Shown: one piece after another, positions 1 through 12,369 of the stretch | How positions within the stretch are numbered: position 1 is the stretch's first letter | How the letters are laid out: each line of letters starts with the position of its first letter | Source of the DNA: Adiantum capillus-veneris | Lineage: Eukaryota; Streptophyta; Polypodiopsida; Polypodiales; Pteridaceae | Direction of reading: 5' to 3' | NCBI GenBank assembly: GCA_014529385.2 | Contig: CM043953.1 | Coordinates: forward strand, 81,538,338 to 81,598,337 | Length of the DNA stretch: 60,000 nt | Made by a program: the position numbers and the translations under genes | The notes under the pieces: model-generated | Databases searched by the model: none | Seen by the model: only the letters and a program-made list of their open reading frames with translations | What the model was told of the DNA's origin: nothing

Positions 1-147
1 TTGTCAACTTCGTTTGGAGAGCTATCACGAAAGACCCAGAGAAAGAAATGCTTGTTGGGTGAAGACTGAAAATTACCTCTTTTCTTGATGTGTGCGTCTA
101 CATCAAGAAACCCAACTATACCACCCACGTATGCGCATTTGTATTTT

Positions 148-2580
<2,433 letters not shown>

Positions 2581-2599
2581 TCGTTGTCAGAGATTAAGC

Positions 2600-3340
2600 C
2601 CACATGGTCGTCTTAATCTTTGCAATTGTCAATAGGAAGGTGTTCTTACCATAAATGCGACAAGGGTTCACCTTATAACAATCCTTTGAAAGGTGATTTG
2701 TTCTCCCATAACCTGTGCACTTTGAATTTCTTTTGGTGCTTCTATTGTAGCAGAGCTCCTCAAGAGTGTCTTTGGTGTTGCCTCTGAACTTTTTCTCATG
2801 CTCTTGAAGATATATGACACGGTGTCTTTCTCTTTGAACATTGTCACAATTTATTCAAGGTTTGCATTAGGACAACCTTTCGTAGCATAGCAACTTGGTT
2901 TTCATTGTCTACAAAGCTATTGATATAAGTTAGCTATGTGCACATACTTTTGAGCTTATTGATGAGAGAAGGCAAATCCTCCTTGGGCACCATGAAAAAT
3001 CCATTACATGTGCATTTTCAATGCAATCCTATAATGCTTGGAAATAGCTCCAAGTGACTCTCTAAGGTGATCCATTCTTTGTGTGTAGTGTTGCAAGCAT
3101 CGAGATAGTGCACAAAGTTATCATCAACTGAAGTGAGCAGGATGCCCAGATGGAGCTTGCTCATCTTTACCTTCAAACTGTGTTTGGCTCTAGCTTGTCT
3201 CTATTCTCTCATCGAGTCAAGGTGTATTAACAACTGACCAAAGTTGTTCGCATAATAAGTAGCCCTTGGTTTTTCCATGCCAAGTGTGAAACCCATGGCC
3301 ATTAAACTTGTCGATATTCTTGTTGGAATAGGGTTGCAGG
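2600..3340 (-). pseudogene. Ty1/copia gag, heavily decayed
   Basis: Reading the minus strand from about 3340 gives an N-terminal copia-gag block of the form KFNGHGFHTW...GYLLCEQLWSVV. It is followed in shifted frames by VDDNFVHYLDACNTTHKEW, a segment DLPSLINKLKSMC, and a degenerate zinc knuckle CTGYGRTNHLSKDC near 2690, in which the second Cys is Tyr. Stops and frame changes separate the blocks. The order matches a copia capsid followed by a nucleocapsid knuckle. It lies beyond the RNase H end of the neighbouring Copia element and in the same orientation, so it belongs to a second, adjacent Copia copy. It is not functional. Confidence 0.75.
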
Positions 3341-3487
3341 GAAATGCACACAGCTTGGAAAAGATGAAGGAAGCTCAAGGCACACAATAAAGATTAGTAT
3401 CACTTAGTGTGCAATGGAAAGATAAGATAGTCCTAAAGTGATGGGCATATAAATGCACGTGGGGGGAACCTCCTAGTGAGGGAAAAA

Positions 3488-3881
3488 ATGCCTTGGCAAT
3501 CCTATGTGTATTCACACAGACCACTACCACATGTATATGATAACAAATCCCCCTTAGGAGTGATGCGATGAATAAGAGCTAGCACATAAGTATAGGGATG
3601 TGCCATGCCCTAAGGACATGATGAGTCCACAAAGGGGATTAATCCCAAAGCTTTGTGCAGAAAGCTTCAAACTTCTCACAAGACAATGCCTTGGAAGTCC
3701 TAAGTGTATTCACACACATCACTACCACATGTATATGGTAACAAACCCCCCTAGGAGTGATGCGGTGAACAAGAGCTAGCACATAAAGTATAGGGAAGTG
3801 CCATGCCCTGAGGACATGATGAGTCCACAAAGGGGATTAATCCCAAAACTTTGCGAAAAGCTTCGCGCTTCCCACAAGACA
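3488..3881. repeat. Tandem duplication, unit about 197 bp
   Basis: Copy 1 starts at 3488 and copy 2 at 3686; both start with ATGCCTTGG and share long words such as GGACATGATGAGTCCACAAA. The unit covers the C-terminal end of the Copia RNase H, so the minus-strand FTKALS-like motif and following sequence occur twice. The copies differ by roughly 10-15%. Confidence 0.9.
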
Positions 3882-4298
3882 ATGCCTTTGTGAAAAGATA
3901 TACGAGCTTGTCCTCTGTTGGCCCATAAGCATGGTTGATTTTTCCTGTTGAGAGTCTCTCCCTAACATAGTGGTAATGCACCTCAATGTGCTTTGTGCGA
4001 GCATGAAAATTTTTTTCCTCGCAACTGCCAATGTTCTCTGACTGTATGTGTAGATGATGTTGGCAATGTCCTGTCTAACACCCAAATCATTCATAAGGCG
4101 TCTGAGCCATCCACACTCAACCGTATCTATGAAGACTACTCTATACTCAGCCTCACTACTAGGAGTGGTAGCCAAAATAGGTTGCTTCTTGTTCAACCAT
4201 GATATGCATGAACAATTGAGCATGAAACAGAAACCATGTGGAAACTCAAGTGTCAAAACGACCAACCCAATCTGAGTCTGTAAAAGCATGTAAATATG
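3756..4298 (-). pseudogene. Copia RNase H domain
   Basis: The minus frame at 3837-4289 reads SWLNKKQPILATTPSSEAEYR, the conserved copia RNase H segment containing the catalytic Glu of SEAEYR, followed by WLRRLMNDLG. A second frame at 3751-3981 carries HYHYVRERLSTGKI and PTEDKLVYLFTKALS, the usual end of Copia pol. RNase H removes the RNA strand during reverse transcription. At least one frameshift lies between the two frames, near 3950. The tail of the domain is duplicated (see 3488-3881). Confidence 0.88.
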
Positions 4299-4418
4299 GC
4301 GGCAATGATCCCCCCTTGGGATTAAAAAACCAATATTTAAAGTGCCACTTAACTAACGAAAGATCCGCTTGATAGCCAGCCAATGCTTAGACCTTGGGCT
4401 ATGCATAAATTTGATGAT

Positions 4419-4699
4419 CTATGAGACTACAAGCTGAATGTATGGCCTTGTGTTGCATACATAAATAAGGCATCCAACATCAAATTTGTAAAGAGTGACA
4501 TTGACAGGATCACTAGCATCATGAAGACTCAATTCGAAACTTGTTTCCATGGGAGTGGCACTAGGTTTGCAATCCTCAAGTCCAGACTTACATAGCAATG
4601 TCTCTATGTAACTTGTCTGACACAAGGCAATATCACCATCACATTGCTTAAATTGTATGCCCAAGTAATGATGCAACAATCCCAAATCTTTCATCTTGA
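4419..4699 (-). pseudogene. Copia RT, C-terminal half
   Basis: The minus frame reads MKDLGLLHHYLGIQF followed by ALCQTSYIETLL and PSATPMETSF, the standard copia RT thumb and connection signature after the YVDD region. The frame is open up to the AAGTA target duplication at 4700-4704. Across the inserted solo LTR it lines up with the other RT half without a frame change, so the split is by insertion rather than deletion. Confidence 0.9.
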
Positions 4700-4704
4700 A
4701 AGTA

Positions 4705-5080
4705 TGTCATAATAATCAATATCTAAGCCTCCTAAATGATTTTCTCATATTAAACTGATCATTTAATGTGGGGAAGGCCAGGGGAGAAAAAGCTAGAATA
4801 TTGGTTAAGCTAGCAGACCGGCCACAGTAGGGATCCAAAGGAGGGAAAATAGGGATCCAAAGGGGGGGCCATCTGCAAAAGAGCCATGTGCAACAATGGG
4901 CTAAAAAGACCCTAAGGTTCAGCCCATTAAGACTTCCAAAATGCTAAGGTTCCAAAATTCAAAGGTTGTGTCCAAAGGTCAACCCTAGGGAAAATTGGAT
5001 GCTTTGTGTGTGCCCTAAAAGTCTTTGCACATCCCTACATGGGAGGGGGCAAGCCCTAAAGGTAGGGGATGAGAGAGAAA

Positions 5081-5114
<34 letters not shown>

Positions 5115-6307
5115 CTCCCTTTACACAAAGGGAATGAGGGACACATGTCAGCTCCCTAGGCCAGATGCCCACAAGGTGTGCCCAATTTCTATTGGATGAC
5201 CCTTGAAGTGGACCAATGAGAATTAAGCTAGAGTAAATCTAGTTTAATTAATTTAAAAACATTTAATAAAAGAAACCAATGAGAATTAAGTCTCCTAGAA
5301 GACTATTGGGCAGTCTCCCTAGGGGTCCAATGAGCATTCAGGAGCCCCATGTCTTGCCTGATTCCTATTGGCCAGGAGGGAAAGGGGTCCAATGAGAGTT
5401 TAGTTTAATTATTTAATTACCTAAAGCTCTCACAAAAGGGGAAAGGGGGACACATGTCAGAAGGCTATCACTTATGCTGCTTAATTGTAATTGGCTTGAC
5501 TTGGGGAGGGCCAATGAGGCTTCAACAAGAGCAATTAGCAAGAGGGCTCGCCCAAGAGAGAGAGGGGGCTGATTTTTGCAAGGCATTATCACACACACAC
5601 ACTCACACAAGCTCATGTGTGAAGAAAGGGAAGACTATCTCTTCCCAAGCTTTAATGGAGAACTCATCACCTACTCCAAGCTTGTGAGATAGAAGCCTAC
5701 ATCAACACTCTCTTGGCATGTGGATGCAAATCCAACCAAGAGCCAAGCTTCAATGCATGCTCATCTCCTCTACCAAGCTAATTACTAAGCTAAGCTATGC
5801 TACATATGAGTGATTATGTGAGGAGATGTACATCTTTCTCGTAAGATACTCCTTCTTCCTCTCAATCTACTCTCATACCCTGCTAGCTCTCACCATCTTC
5901 GAAGGTGTGTGAGGTCTTGGGTATGAGAACGGGGATAATTCAAGTTGTGTTTGTTAAGTGTTTTGCTTAGTGCATGAAGTTTCCATCTTCATTGCACTAG
6001 CTAGTCTTGAAGGAACACAAAGAATTGTATTGTACAATGTCTCTCTTGAGGGGAGAAACCATAATACAAAGCCTTTTGGAGGGGGGATCGGCTCCATGAA
6101 AATCCGGTCCTCAACTGTTGTCAATAGCTTAAATTCTCTCTCTTTTGAAAGTATTGTCGATGCTATTTAACTAGGTGTTATGCTTTTTGTTGCTCTCTCC
6201 ACCCAAGCACTCTTGTAATTCTCATTAGGAATCTATTCTAATGAAATGCCCACTATGTTCATGCTAATTTCCGCTACACATAAGTTATTAGGCCATTAAA
6301 TGTTACA
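4705..6307. mobile_element. Solo LTR inserted in Copia RT
   Basis: The 1,603-bp segment starts TGTCATAATAATC and ends AAATGTTACA (TG...CA). It is flanked by identical 5-bp direct repeats AAGTA at 4700-4704 and 6308-6312. Excising it with one AAGTA would restore an uninterrupted copia RT frame. It has no coding domain, contains a (CA)n tract at about 5082-5113 and repeated CCAATGAG/ATTGG words, and shows no internal pair of long repeats. It is therefore best read as a solo LTR left by recombination. The parent family is not identified and its orientation is uncertain. Confidence 0.9.
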
Positions 6308-6312
6308 AAGTA

Positions 6313-6894
6313 GAATTCAAATCAGCCTTAAATTCATCAATGTCCCTCATTCGAATCAGTGATCAACAAATCATCAACATATAGAACAACGATGAGAAGT
6401 ACATCGCCCCCACACTTTACATACAAAGTGCTTTATGTTGGACTGTTATGAAAGCCTCGTTTAACCAAATGAGTGTCAGCTTTCTCATACCAAGCACGAG
6501 GAGATTGCGTCAACCCATACAAAGGTTTCTTACATTTGCACAGTCCCTTTAATGACAAAACATAAAGTTCCTCAAGTATGCCACCATTCAAGAAAGCAGT
6601 AACAATATCTGATTGATGTACATCACATCCAAAATGAGATGCCAATGCACATAGAAAATGCACAATATTCATACAATGAGTGGGAGCAAAAGTCTCTTCA
6701 TAGTCTATGCCTTTCTGTTGTGCATAACCCTTTGCAACAAGTCGAGCCTTATAGCGATCAATCTCACCATCCGGCATACACTTCAACTTGTAAACCCACG
6801 TCATACCAATGGCCTTTTTTCCAGGAGGCAAATCACATAAAGTCCATGTGTCATTTTGTATAAGTGCATCATATTCTGATTGCATGGTAGCCAT
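6313..6894 (-). pseudogene. Copia RT, N-terminal half with YVDD
   Basis: The minus frame 6433-6894 reads WTLCDLPPGKKAIGMTWVYK, YKARLVAKGYAQQKGIDYEE and KKPLYGLTQSPRAWYEKAD, the canonical copia RT fingers and palm. After a frame change near 6432 the sequence reads LYVDDLLI, with the catalytic YVDD at about 6371-6382, and continues to the solo-LTR target site. Compared with canonical copies the FPQ.. region is altered and the domain carries at least one frameshift. The enzyme would copy element RNA to cDNA; this copy is dead. Confidence 0.92.
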
Positions 6895-6976
6895 CCAATT
6901 TTTTGAATTTGTGCTTCATTAAAGGCAGAGGTTCCTCAACATCACATAAGCTAGAAACAACCAAAGCATAACAATC

Positions 6977-7237
6977 TTATGCATAAGATTCCTGGTGAGA
7001 ACCTAAACAAGTACAATTAGACAAATGTGCATCCAATTTACAGTCACGCAAAGTATTCACCAGCCATTTTGGCATACCTCTAGCCAGCTCATTCTCAACC
7101 CTTTCCACATCAAGTACATCATGTACATGTGCATTAGTAATAGGTTGATTCATAACATTTTCAGAAACCCCCATAGGCTGTACATTTGCCTCATTCAAAT
7201 TTACATTCAAATTTCCACCATTGAAAAGAGGCAACAA
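6977..7237 (-). pseudogene. Copia IN-RT linker region
   Basis: This minus-strand frame of 86 codons lies between integrase and RT. It is rich in Asn, Val and Glu and contains PKWLVNTLRDCKLDA, a motif typical of the hinge before the copia RT (RPKWLV.TL). It has no catalytic role. It is continuous with the same element but separated from the RT and IN frames by frame changes. Confidence 0.7.
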
Positions 7238-7241
7238 ACTG

Positions 7242-7980
7242 TCAAATGTCTTGTGAGATTACATTACTGTCTCTAGTACATGAGATTAAGGGCTGAATAG
7301 TATCTTCCACAAACATAACATCACGTGAAACCAAGATACACTTTTTTGATGGATAGTACAACCTATAACTTTTGCTTTCAGCACTATAACCAACAAAAAT
7401 GCATTTGACAGCCTTATCATCCAATTTTTTGTGATTAGTTTGTGGCACCAAAGCATAAGCCAAACAACCAAAAATGCACATGTGATCAATAGTTGCCTTT
7501 CAATCATGCCATTCTGTATAAGGAGTCACACAGTGAAAAGCTTTAGTAGGACACCTCTTAAGTACATAAGTAGCACACATGATGGCCTCAAGCCAAAACG
7601 AATGTGGCAAAGCTTGACTCTTGACCATACATCATGCCATCTCTGTAAGCGACTTGTTTTTCCTCTTAGCAACACCATTTTGTTGATGTGTATATGGCAC
7701 TATACATTTGTGTTTTATCCCACAACTAGCCAGAAATGCATTAAACTCATGAGACATATACTCCCCCGCTCAATGTGAATGTAGGGCGCCCATAGTACAT
7801 TTAGAGACATTTTCAACAATAGCTACTTGAAGCACATGAACACTTTAGACTTAGCTTTAAGCAGATACACCCGTGCATGCATGGAGTAATCATCAATGAA
7901 AACCACAAAGTAATGGTAACTTTCCAAGGACGGAGTTTGCACGGGCACACAAACATCACTATGTATACTTTGCATGTAGT
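7242..7980 (-). pseudogene. Copia integrase
   Basis: The C-terminal part (7242-7481) reads FGCLAYALVPQTNHKKLDDK, KCIFVGYSAESKSYRLY and VSRDVMFVE, the signature after the catalytic core. Upstream, several minus frames together give HSDVCVPVQ, SYHYFVVFIDDYS and a block ending in LPHSFWLEA, the usual core around the D, D and E residues. The core is broken by stops and frameshifts (about 7500-7900). Integrase would insert cDNA into the genome. Confidence 0.85.
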
Positions 7981-8415
7981 CTATACTGAATGATCCTTTG
8001 GAAACTTTGAATGCTGCATCTTACCCAAAATACAGCCTTCACAAACATACTTCACAGGTGCTTCAAGAGGCGGCAAAGAAGCAACCATATCACATTTTTG
8101 CAAACGTAGAAAACTAGCAAAATTCACATGCCCAAAACGTGCATGCCAAATTTTTGCATCTGAAACAGCCTTTGAATCCATAAATGCATTTGCAAAATTT
8201 TGCCCACACTTGTCATACAAAGTGAGCTTATACAGCCCACGACATAAAATGCCAGATGCAACAATTTCATCACCAAAACTGAGATCATGAACTATACATT
8301 TGTCATCCACAAATTTGACTACAAGACCAAGTCTAGCAAGTTCAGATACGGTCCTTTTTTCCCCAAGTACACATCGACAAGTGTGAAAGAACTGCCCATT
8401 TGCAACATTTAGCAC
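7981..8415 (-). pseudogene. Copia protease tail and pre-integrase domain
   Basis: The open minus frame of 144 codons ends with KIWHARFGHVNFASFLRLQK...CEGCILGKMQHSKFP. The WHxRxGH and CxxC pattern is the HHCC zinc-binding GAG-pre-integrase domain. The preceding residues (LARLGLVVKFVDDKCIVHD and GLYKL) match the region between protease and integrase in Copia pol. The catalytic DSG of the protease was not found, so the protease proper is missing or shifted. Confidence 0.88.
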
Positions 8416-8419
8416 AATC

Positions 8420-8760
8420 TTTCCAACTTCCCATAGAAGACTCTACAATAGCTACACTTGTAGTGGAACTAGCCTCTTTTTCCTTCAATTTCAGACACTG
8501 CTTGATCAAGTGATCATAAGCTTCACAATAATGGCAGTGCATCTTCTTTTCCCCCCTTTCACCAAAATTTCTAGACAAAGTGTTGCAAGCAGAAGCATTA
8601 GGAACAGGTGTCTTTCCACTCGCAAAAGAACCATGAGAAGTGGCTACATTGGTGTTACCACTTTTTCTTTGAGCAGCAACAACTGCACGTTGTTTTGAAA
8701 GTGACTCTTGCAATAGCAATGTGCATAATGCATCAAACTTGACAACTTCAAGATTTCCTT
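8420..8760 (-). pseudogene. Copia gag, C-terminal zinc-knuckle part
   Basis: The minus frame 8342-8719 contains CHYCEAYDHLIKQC, a perfect CX2CX4HX4C knuckle of nucleocapsid, preceded by ALCTLLLQESLSKQRAVVAA, typical of copia gag. Upstream the frame runs to AAGGAAAT at 8753-8760 and is then cut by a chromovirus LTR. The missing N-terminal part has the sequence type seen at 23178-23778 on the other strand. Confidence 0.88.
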
Positions 8761-8917
8761 ATGTAAAGCCCTAAGGAACTACCTTGGGAATACATCCTCC
8801 CTACCACCCTTTATGTAGGCCCTTGGCCGTTAGCATAAGGTATTCCCTTGTCCATACCTTGGCAGTCGGCCCTTGGCCTCGATCCGTGACCCCCCAGGGT
8901 TTCCCTTGGCATGAGAT
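8761..8917 (-). mobile_element. Chromovirus 3' LTR (minus)
   Basis: This 157-bp block is about 89% identical to 23779-23934 in inverse orientation. On the minus strand it is preceded by a purine tract (CCAAGGGGGAAG, 8921-8932), ends CTTTACAT, and is followed by AAGGAA, the target repeat also found left of the other copy. It follows chromodomain coding, so it is the 3' LTR. Most differences between the two copies are transitions, as expected from methyl-cytosine decay. Confidence 0.85.
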
Positions 8918-10015
8918 TACTTCCCCCTTGGAGAAGTGTTTTCGTCCTTGAAAAAAAAATATGGGAAACTCGTTTTAAGAACACTAATATTTTCTCAAGT
9001 GGCACCTTCTTGAGGGTCGATCTTGACACTAGACTAAAGCTTGTGGGCGTACATGATGACGTGTACGTAAATCATGATAGTCTAAGATTTGCTCAGGTTC
9101 ATGCGGTTGGGTAGGAGGTTCAACGAAATCAACAAAAATATGATGGTCAATGAAATTGTCATCCCCATGCAAGCCTCGTGCAAGCATTTACGTAAACGAC
9201 ATACATGAAATATTGGATGAATATGAAAGTGTGCTGTAACCAGAGTTTGTAGGCTCCGTCACCAACTTGTTTGAGTATCTTGAAAGGCCCACAGTATCTC
9301 GGAGGTAATTTAGGTGTTGGCCCACTCTTTAGGCTTTTTGAATGCTCTAGCACACGCAAAAATACCTCTTCCCCTTGTGTGAAGGTAACATGCCAATGTT
9401 TCTCATCAGCATAGTTTAATTCCTTGACTTGTTATCAATCTTCATCAGTAAACAAACCCACCATAACTAGTGTTTAAGGTTGAGAACGTGACTTAAACAT
9501 GAAGAGACTAAACCTATTCTCATCAGCATAGTGTAATTCCTTGACTTGTTATCAATCTTCATCAGTAAACAAACCCACCATAACTAGTGTTTAAGGTTGA
9601 GAACGTGACTTAAACATGAAGAGACTAAACCTAGTTGCAAACCTGCTTTACCTTATGGTAATAAAACTCCAACTAGAGCGATACATGCTTTCTAATTAGA
9701 TTGCTTAGTGCTAACGTACGCTCTTTTCATATCCTTTAGCACAAGATTACACTTGTAGTTTTCCTATCCTCTTTGGTTAAATGACAATATTGAGGTGTGT
9801 TTTTCCCACCGTTTATAGATTGTCTTTCAAAATGACTACTAAATAGGGATCACAGTGCCTCACAACATTGTTGATGAATCAACAATGTTATGTGAAGAAC
9901 CATCTTGGTTAACTTGAAAGATCCACGAGCACCCAAACCAAGCCATGAAATCTATTGGTGATTGTTAGATCTATGTCATGAATGTGCACGCCACTCCAAA
10001 TCAGTCTTTGCTAAA
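8918..10015 (-). pseudogene. Chromovirus integrase C-terminus and chromodomain
   Basis: The minus strand at 9159-9359 reads KSGPTPKLPPRYCGPFKILK and VGDGAYKL, the GPY/F module at the end of Ty3/gypsy integrase. Downstream (8930-9130), decayed frames give EQILDYHDLRTRHHVRPQAL, then DRPS.. and FKDEN, the arrangement of a chromodomain (ILD.R..RR...E.LVKW). Upstream fragments such as GLVWVLVDL and RDPYLVVIL, in mixed frames, represent the IN core. Chromodomains direct integration to heterochromatin. The region holds many stops. Confidence 0.8.
9401..9634. repeat. 117-bp tandem duplication
   Basis: Units 9401-9517 and 9518-9634 start TCTCATCAGCATAGT and are identical apart from about one base near their starts. 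The duplication lies within the decayed integrase and is much younger than it. Confidence 0.95.
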
Positions 10016-10049
10016 CATTAGGGTCTATAACACCTAGCATGCATGCATT

Positions 10050-10715
10050 AAGCAAAAACAAATCTAAATCTGCATATCCATGACCATATTTTCCAATACT
10101 TATGGCGAATATGATGCCCATAGAAAACGTGAAAGAGGAGTGTAAATAGTTCTGAAAAGAAACTAAATACTTTCTATTGCAATCGTTTGCAAGCCTTGCT
10201 GAAACGTTTGAACCATAAAGAATATAAAGCATACTTTGAGAATTTAGGTACAAGGCTAAACTTCTCTTCGGCCTATCATCCCCAAAAAGATGGCCAAAGT
10301 GAAATAGCTAACCTAACAATGCTTGATCTACTAAAAGCTTATGTCACAAAGTAGATCAAAAGTGCCAATGGGAGAAGTACTTACCCTTAGTGGAGTATGC
10401 TTACAATAACACTGCACATACTTCCACGAAAAAAGCACCTTTTGAGGTGGTAGAGGGAAATTAAAAAAAGTCCCTTGCTACTCAAGGTACATGGGAAGAT
10501 CTTCGCTGCAGATGAATATAGCCGAGACTTGCAAGAATCTTTTCAAAAGATTAAGGATGCTATATCCATCTCACAACAAAGGCAAAAGGCTGCTGCTGAT
10601 AAGCACAGAAGATCCCTAGCCTTTAAACTAAATGATTGGGTCTTGCTCAAGTTTCCCAAGGCTCGATTAAGGGAGTCTTACCAATCATTGAGCGAACTTA
10701 TCCGACCGAATTAAA
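10050..10715 (+). pseudogene. Ty3/gypsy integrase fragment (plus)
   Basis: Plus-strand frames give LNFSSAYHPQKDGQSE, the conserved HPQTDGQTE of gypsy integrase, then KWEKYLPLVEYAYNN and HTSTKKAPFEVVEG. The frame 10475-10714 continues with FQKIKDAISISQQRQKAAAD and FKLNDWVLLK, the C-terminal region of integrase. It is broken by a stop and frameshifts and faces the minus-strand integrase at 8.9-10.0 kb head to head. No LTR for it was recognised. Confidence 0.85.
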
Positions 10716-11453
10716 AATTGAGCAAATCGATTCAAGAAATAACTTCATATGTGCTTTTTTACGTTTAAATTAATATACGTGTATATATTCATATTTATTT
10801 GTAGACATATGCATATATATAAGTAATGTGCTCTAATACAATGTTTGAATGATTATTTTCAATGAAAATTTGATAAATATATTTTATATGTGAGATGTGT
10901 TGTTAAAGTGCCATTTATCATCCACAAAGACATTGCATCATGCCGTCCAATTGGAGAGCCATAATCTTACCACTTAAGTAACCAAATCAAACTCTTCAAA
11001 ACAACAAAAGAATCAATTTGATGTAATAGAGTAGTAACACCTTAAGAGTTTCACCACATTTTAAACATTACACATCTTCACTTTGAACATTTTGAATACA
11101 AAAAATCCATCATCGAAAAAAGTTGCTACTATAAGTGTACGTATGGTAATCATGAAAACGAAGATGAGTCCCACTCATCATCCACAAAGACATCATATCG
11201 TTGTTGTTCATCCAGAAAGACATAATCGTACTGCTTGTCTGATGTCATCCTTTCAGCAATCGCCTCAATGTACACTGGCAATACAATAACATAAAACAAG
11301 AAACAATAATAATTACCAATTTAACTGCAAAACTACACCATACACAGTTGATATGCAAATCAAAACCAAATACATAGCCATCAAAGTCTCAAAAACAAAA
11401 AGTACTCTAAAATTTTGTCAAAACCATAATTGGTGTGCTACTAGAGGGTGGAA
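10716..11453. other. AT-rich spacer, nothing recognised
   Basis: Both strands were read; only short frames without domains were seen. Two short words, CATCCACAAAGACAT and similar, recur (about 10920 and 11180). Confidence 0.5.
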
Positions 11454-12120
11454 GCCTCACAAATCATCAAACGGATTGCCACCTAAAAATTTGTCCCCTT
11501 CATCATCCACATCTTTGGAGGTAGAAGCCTCCTCTTTGTCTCGCTTTTTTGAGTGAAGCAAAGGCGGCACACATGATGCAATCAGATCCTCATCACTATC
11601 AATAGAAGCACAAGCACGCCCTGTAACCAAACAAGCAACAAGAATAGGAGCGGTCCCACACCCAAATTCCAAACATATACCCTTCGGCCTACACAACATC
11701 TCCACAAAACATGCAAATAGCCCATGGTTCCTCTGCAATGCACCACGCCATGGCTCTCTCGACGAACATAAAGCTCGAGAATCATCAGGGAAGTAATGCT
11801 TCATTAGTGAGTCTGTTGGTTTCATGCCCAATAAGTGAAACATTGGTGTGCTCTCCATAATAAAACAAGGTGGATGGACACCCCTCCTCTGAACCAAAAA
11901 TAGCGTAGAAGTTTCGCACTACATGTACATAAAAACTAGAGTGTCACATAGTGAAATCTCACCACATATCATCTCAAGGAAGTTTTAAAAAATGTTAGCT
12001 CAACTCTCTCTCCATAGCTCTCTATGTAGCCATATGAATTGTGGTGCATAATAATAATGCAACGATGCACATGCATATCGAATCCTCCACATAACTTCTC
12101 AACCCACCGGAGAGTATCTC
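11454..12120 (-). pseudogene. SAM-dependent methyltransferase-like gene fragment
   Basis: The minus frame 11457-11897 contains CLEFGCGTAPILVACLVTGR followed by ACASIDSDEDLI. This is a motif I (FGxG) SAM-binding turn, a helix and an acidic strand end (D), arranged as in the C-terminal part of N4/N6 DNA methyltransferases. It ends in an acidic tail. Upstream, in another frame, is GDTLRWVEKLCGGFDMHVHR. This begins at a good splice acceptor (TTTCTTTAG) next to 12120 and follows AT-rich, intron-like sequence. At least one frameshift (about 11985) and a stop (about 11925) break it. No catalytic PPY was seen, so the assignment is tentative. It could be a relic of a host or element-borne gene. Confidence 0.45.
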
Positions 12121-12369
12121 CTAAAGAAAACAAACTAAATTTTATAAGATATAATATAAATTCGATATAATCAATTTAAAAAAATATTACAATTGTTAAA
12201 AATAAAATAAAATTAAACAACAAACTATTGAAAAACACTTTCTTTAATCTCTTGGTGCCACCTCTCCCTACATCAACCCACAAAAATTAATGTCAAATAA
12301 ATATTTACAATGTGAATTAATTTTTACATCATTAGATAAAGTGCTTAAAAAAAGATTAAAGTAAAAAGA

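Larger units (their letters stand above)
3690..8760 (-). mobile_element. Ty1/copia retrotransposon A (degraded)
   Basis: On the minus strand the order is gag zinc knuckle (8.5-8.76 kb), pre-integrase zinc domain (about 8.1 kb), integrase (7.3-8.0 kb), reverse transcriptase (6.3-6.9 and 4.4-4.7 kb) and RNase H (3.75-4.3 kb). This is the Copia order PR-IN-RT-RH. A solo LTR occupies 4705-6307. The gag is cut at 8760 by a nested chromovirus LTR. No LTR of its own was recognised on the 3' side. Frameshifts and stops in every domain show it is inactive. Confidence 0.9.

Noticed and set aside
4705-6307. Open frames inside the solo LTR (such as 4966-5199 and 5454-5687)
   Set aside because: Low-complexity or CA-repeat frames within LTR sequence, with no domain.
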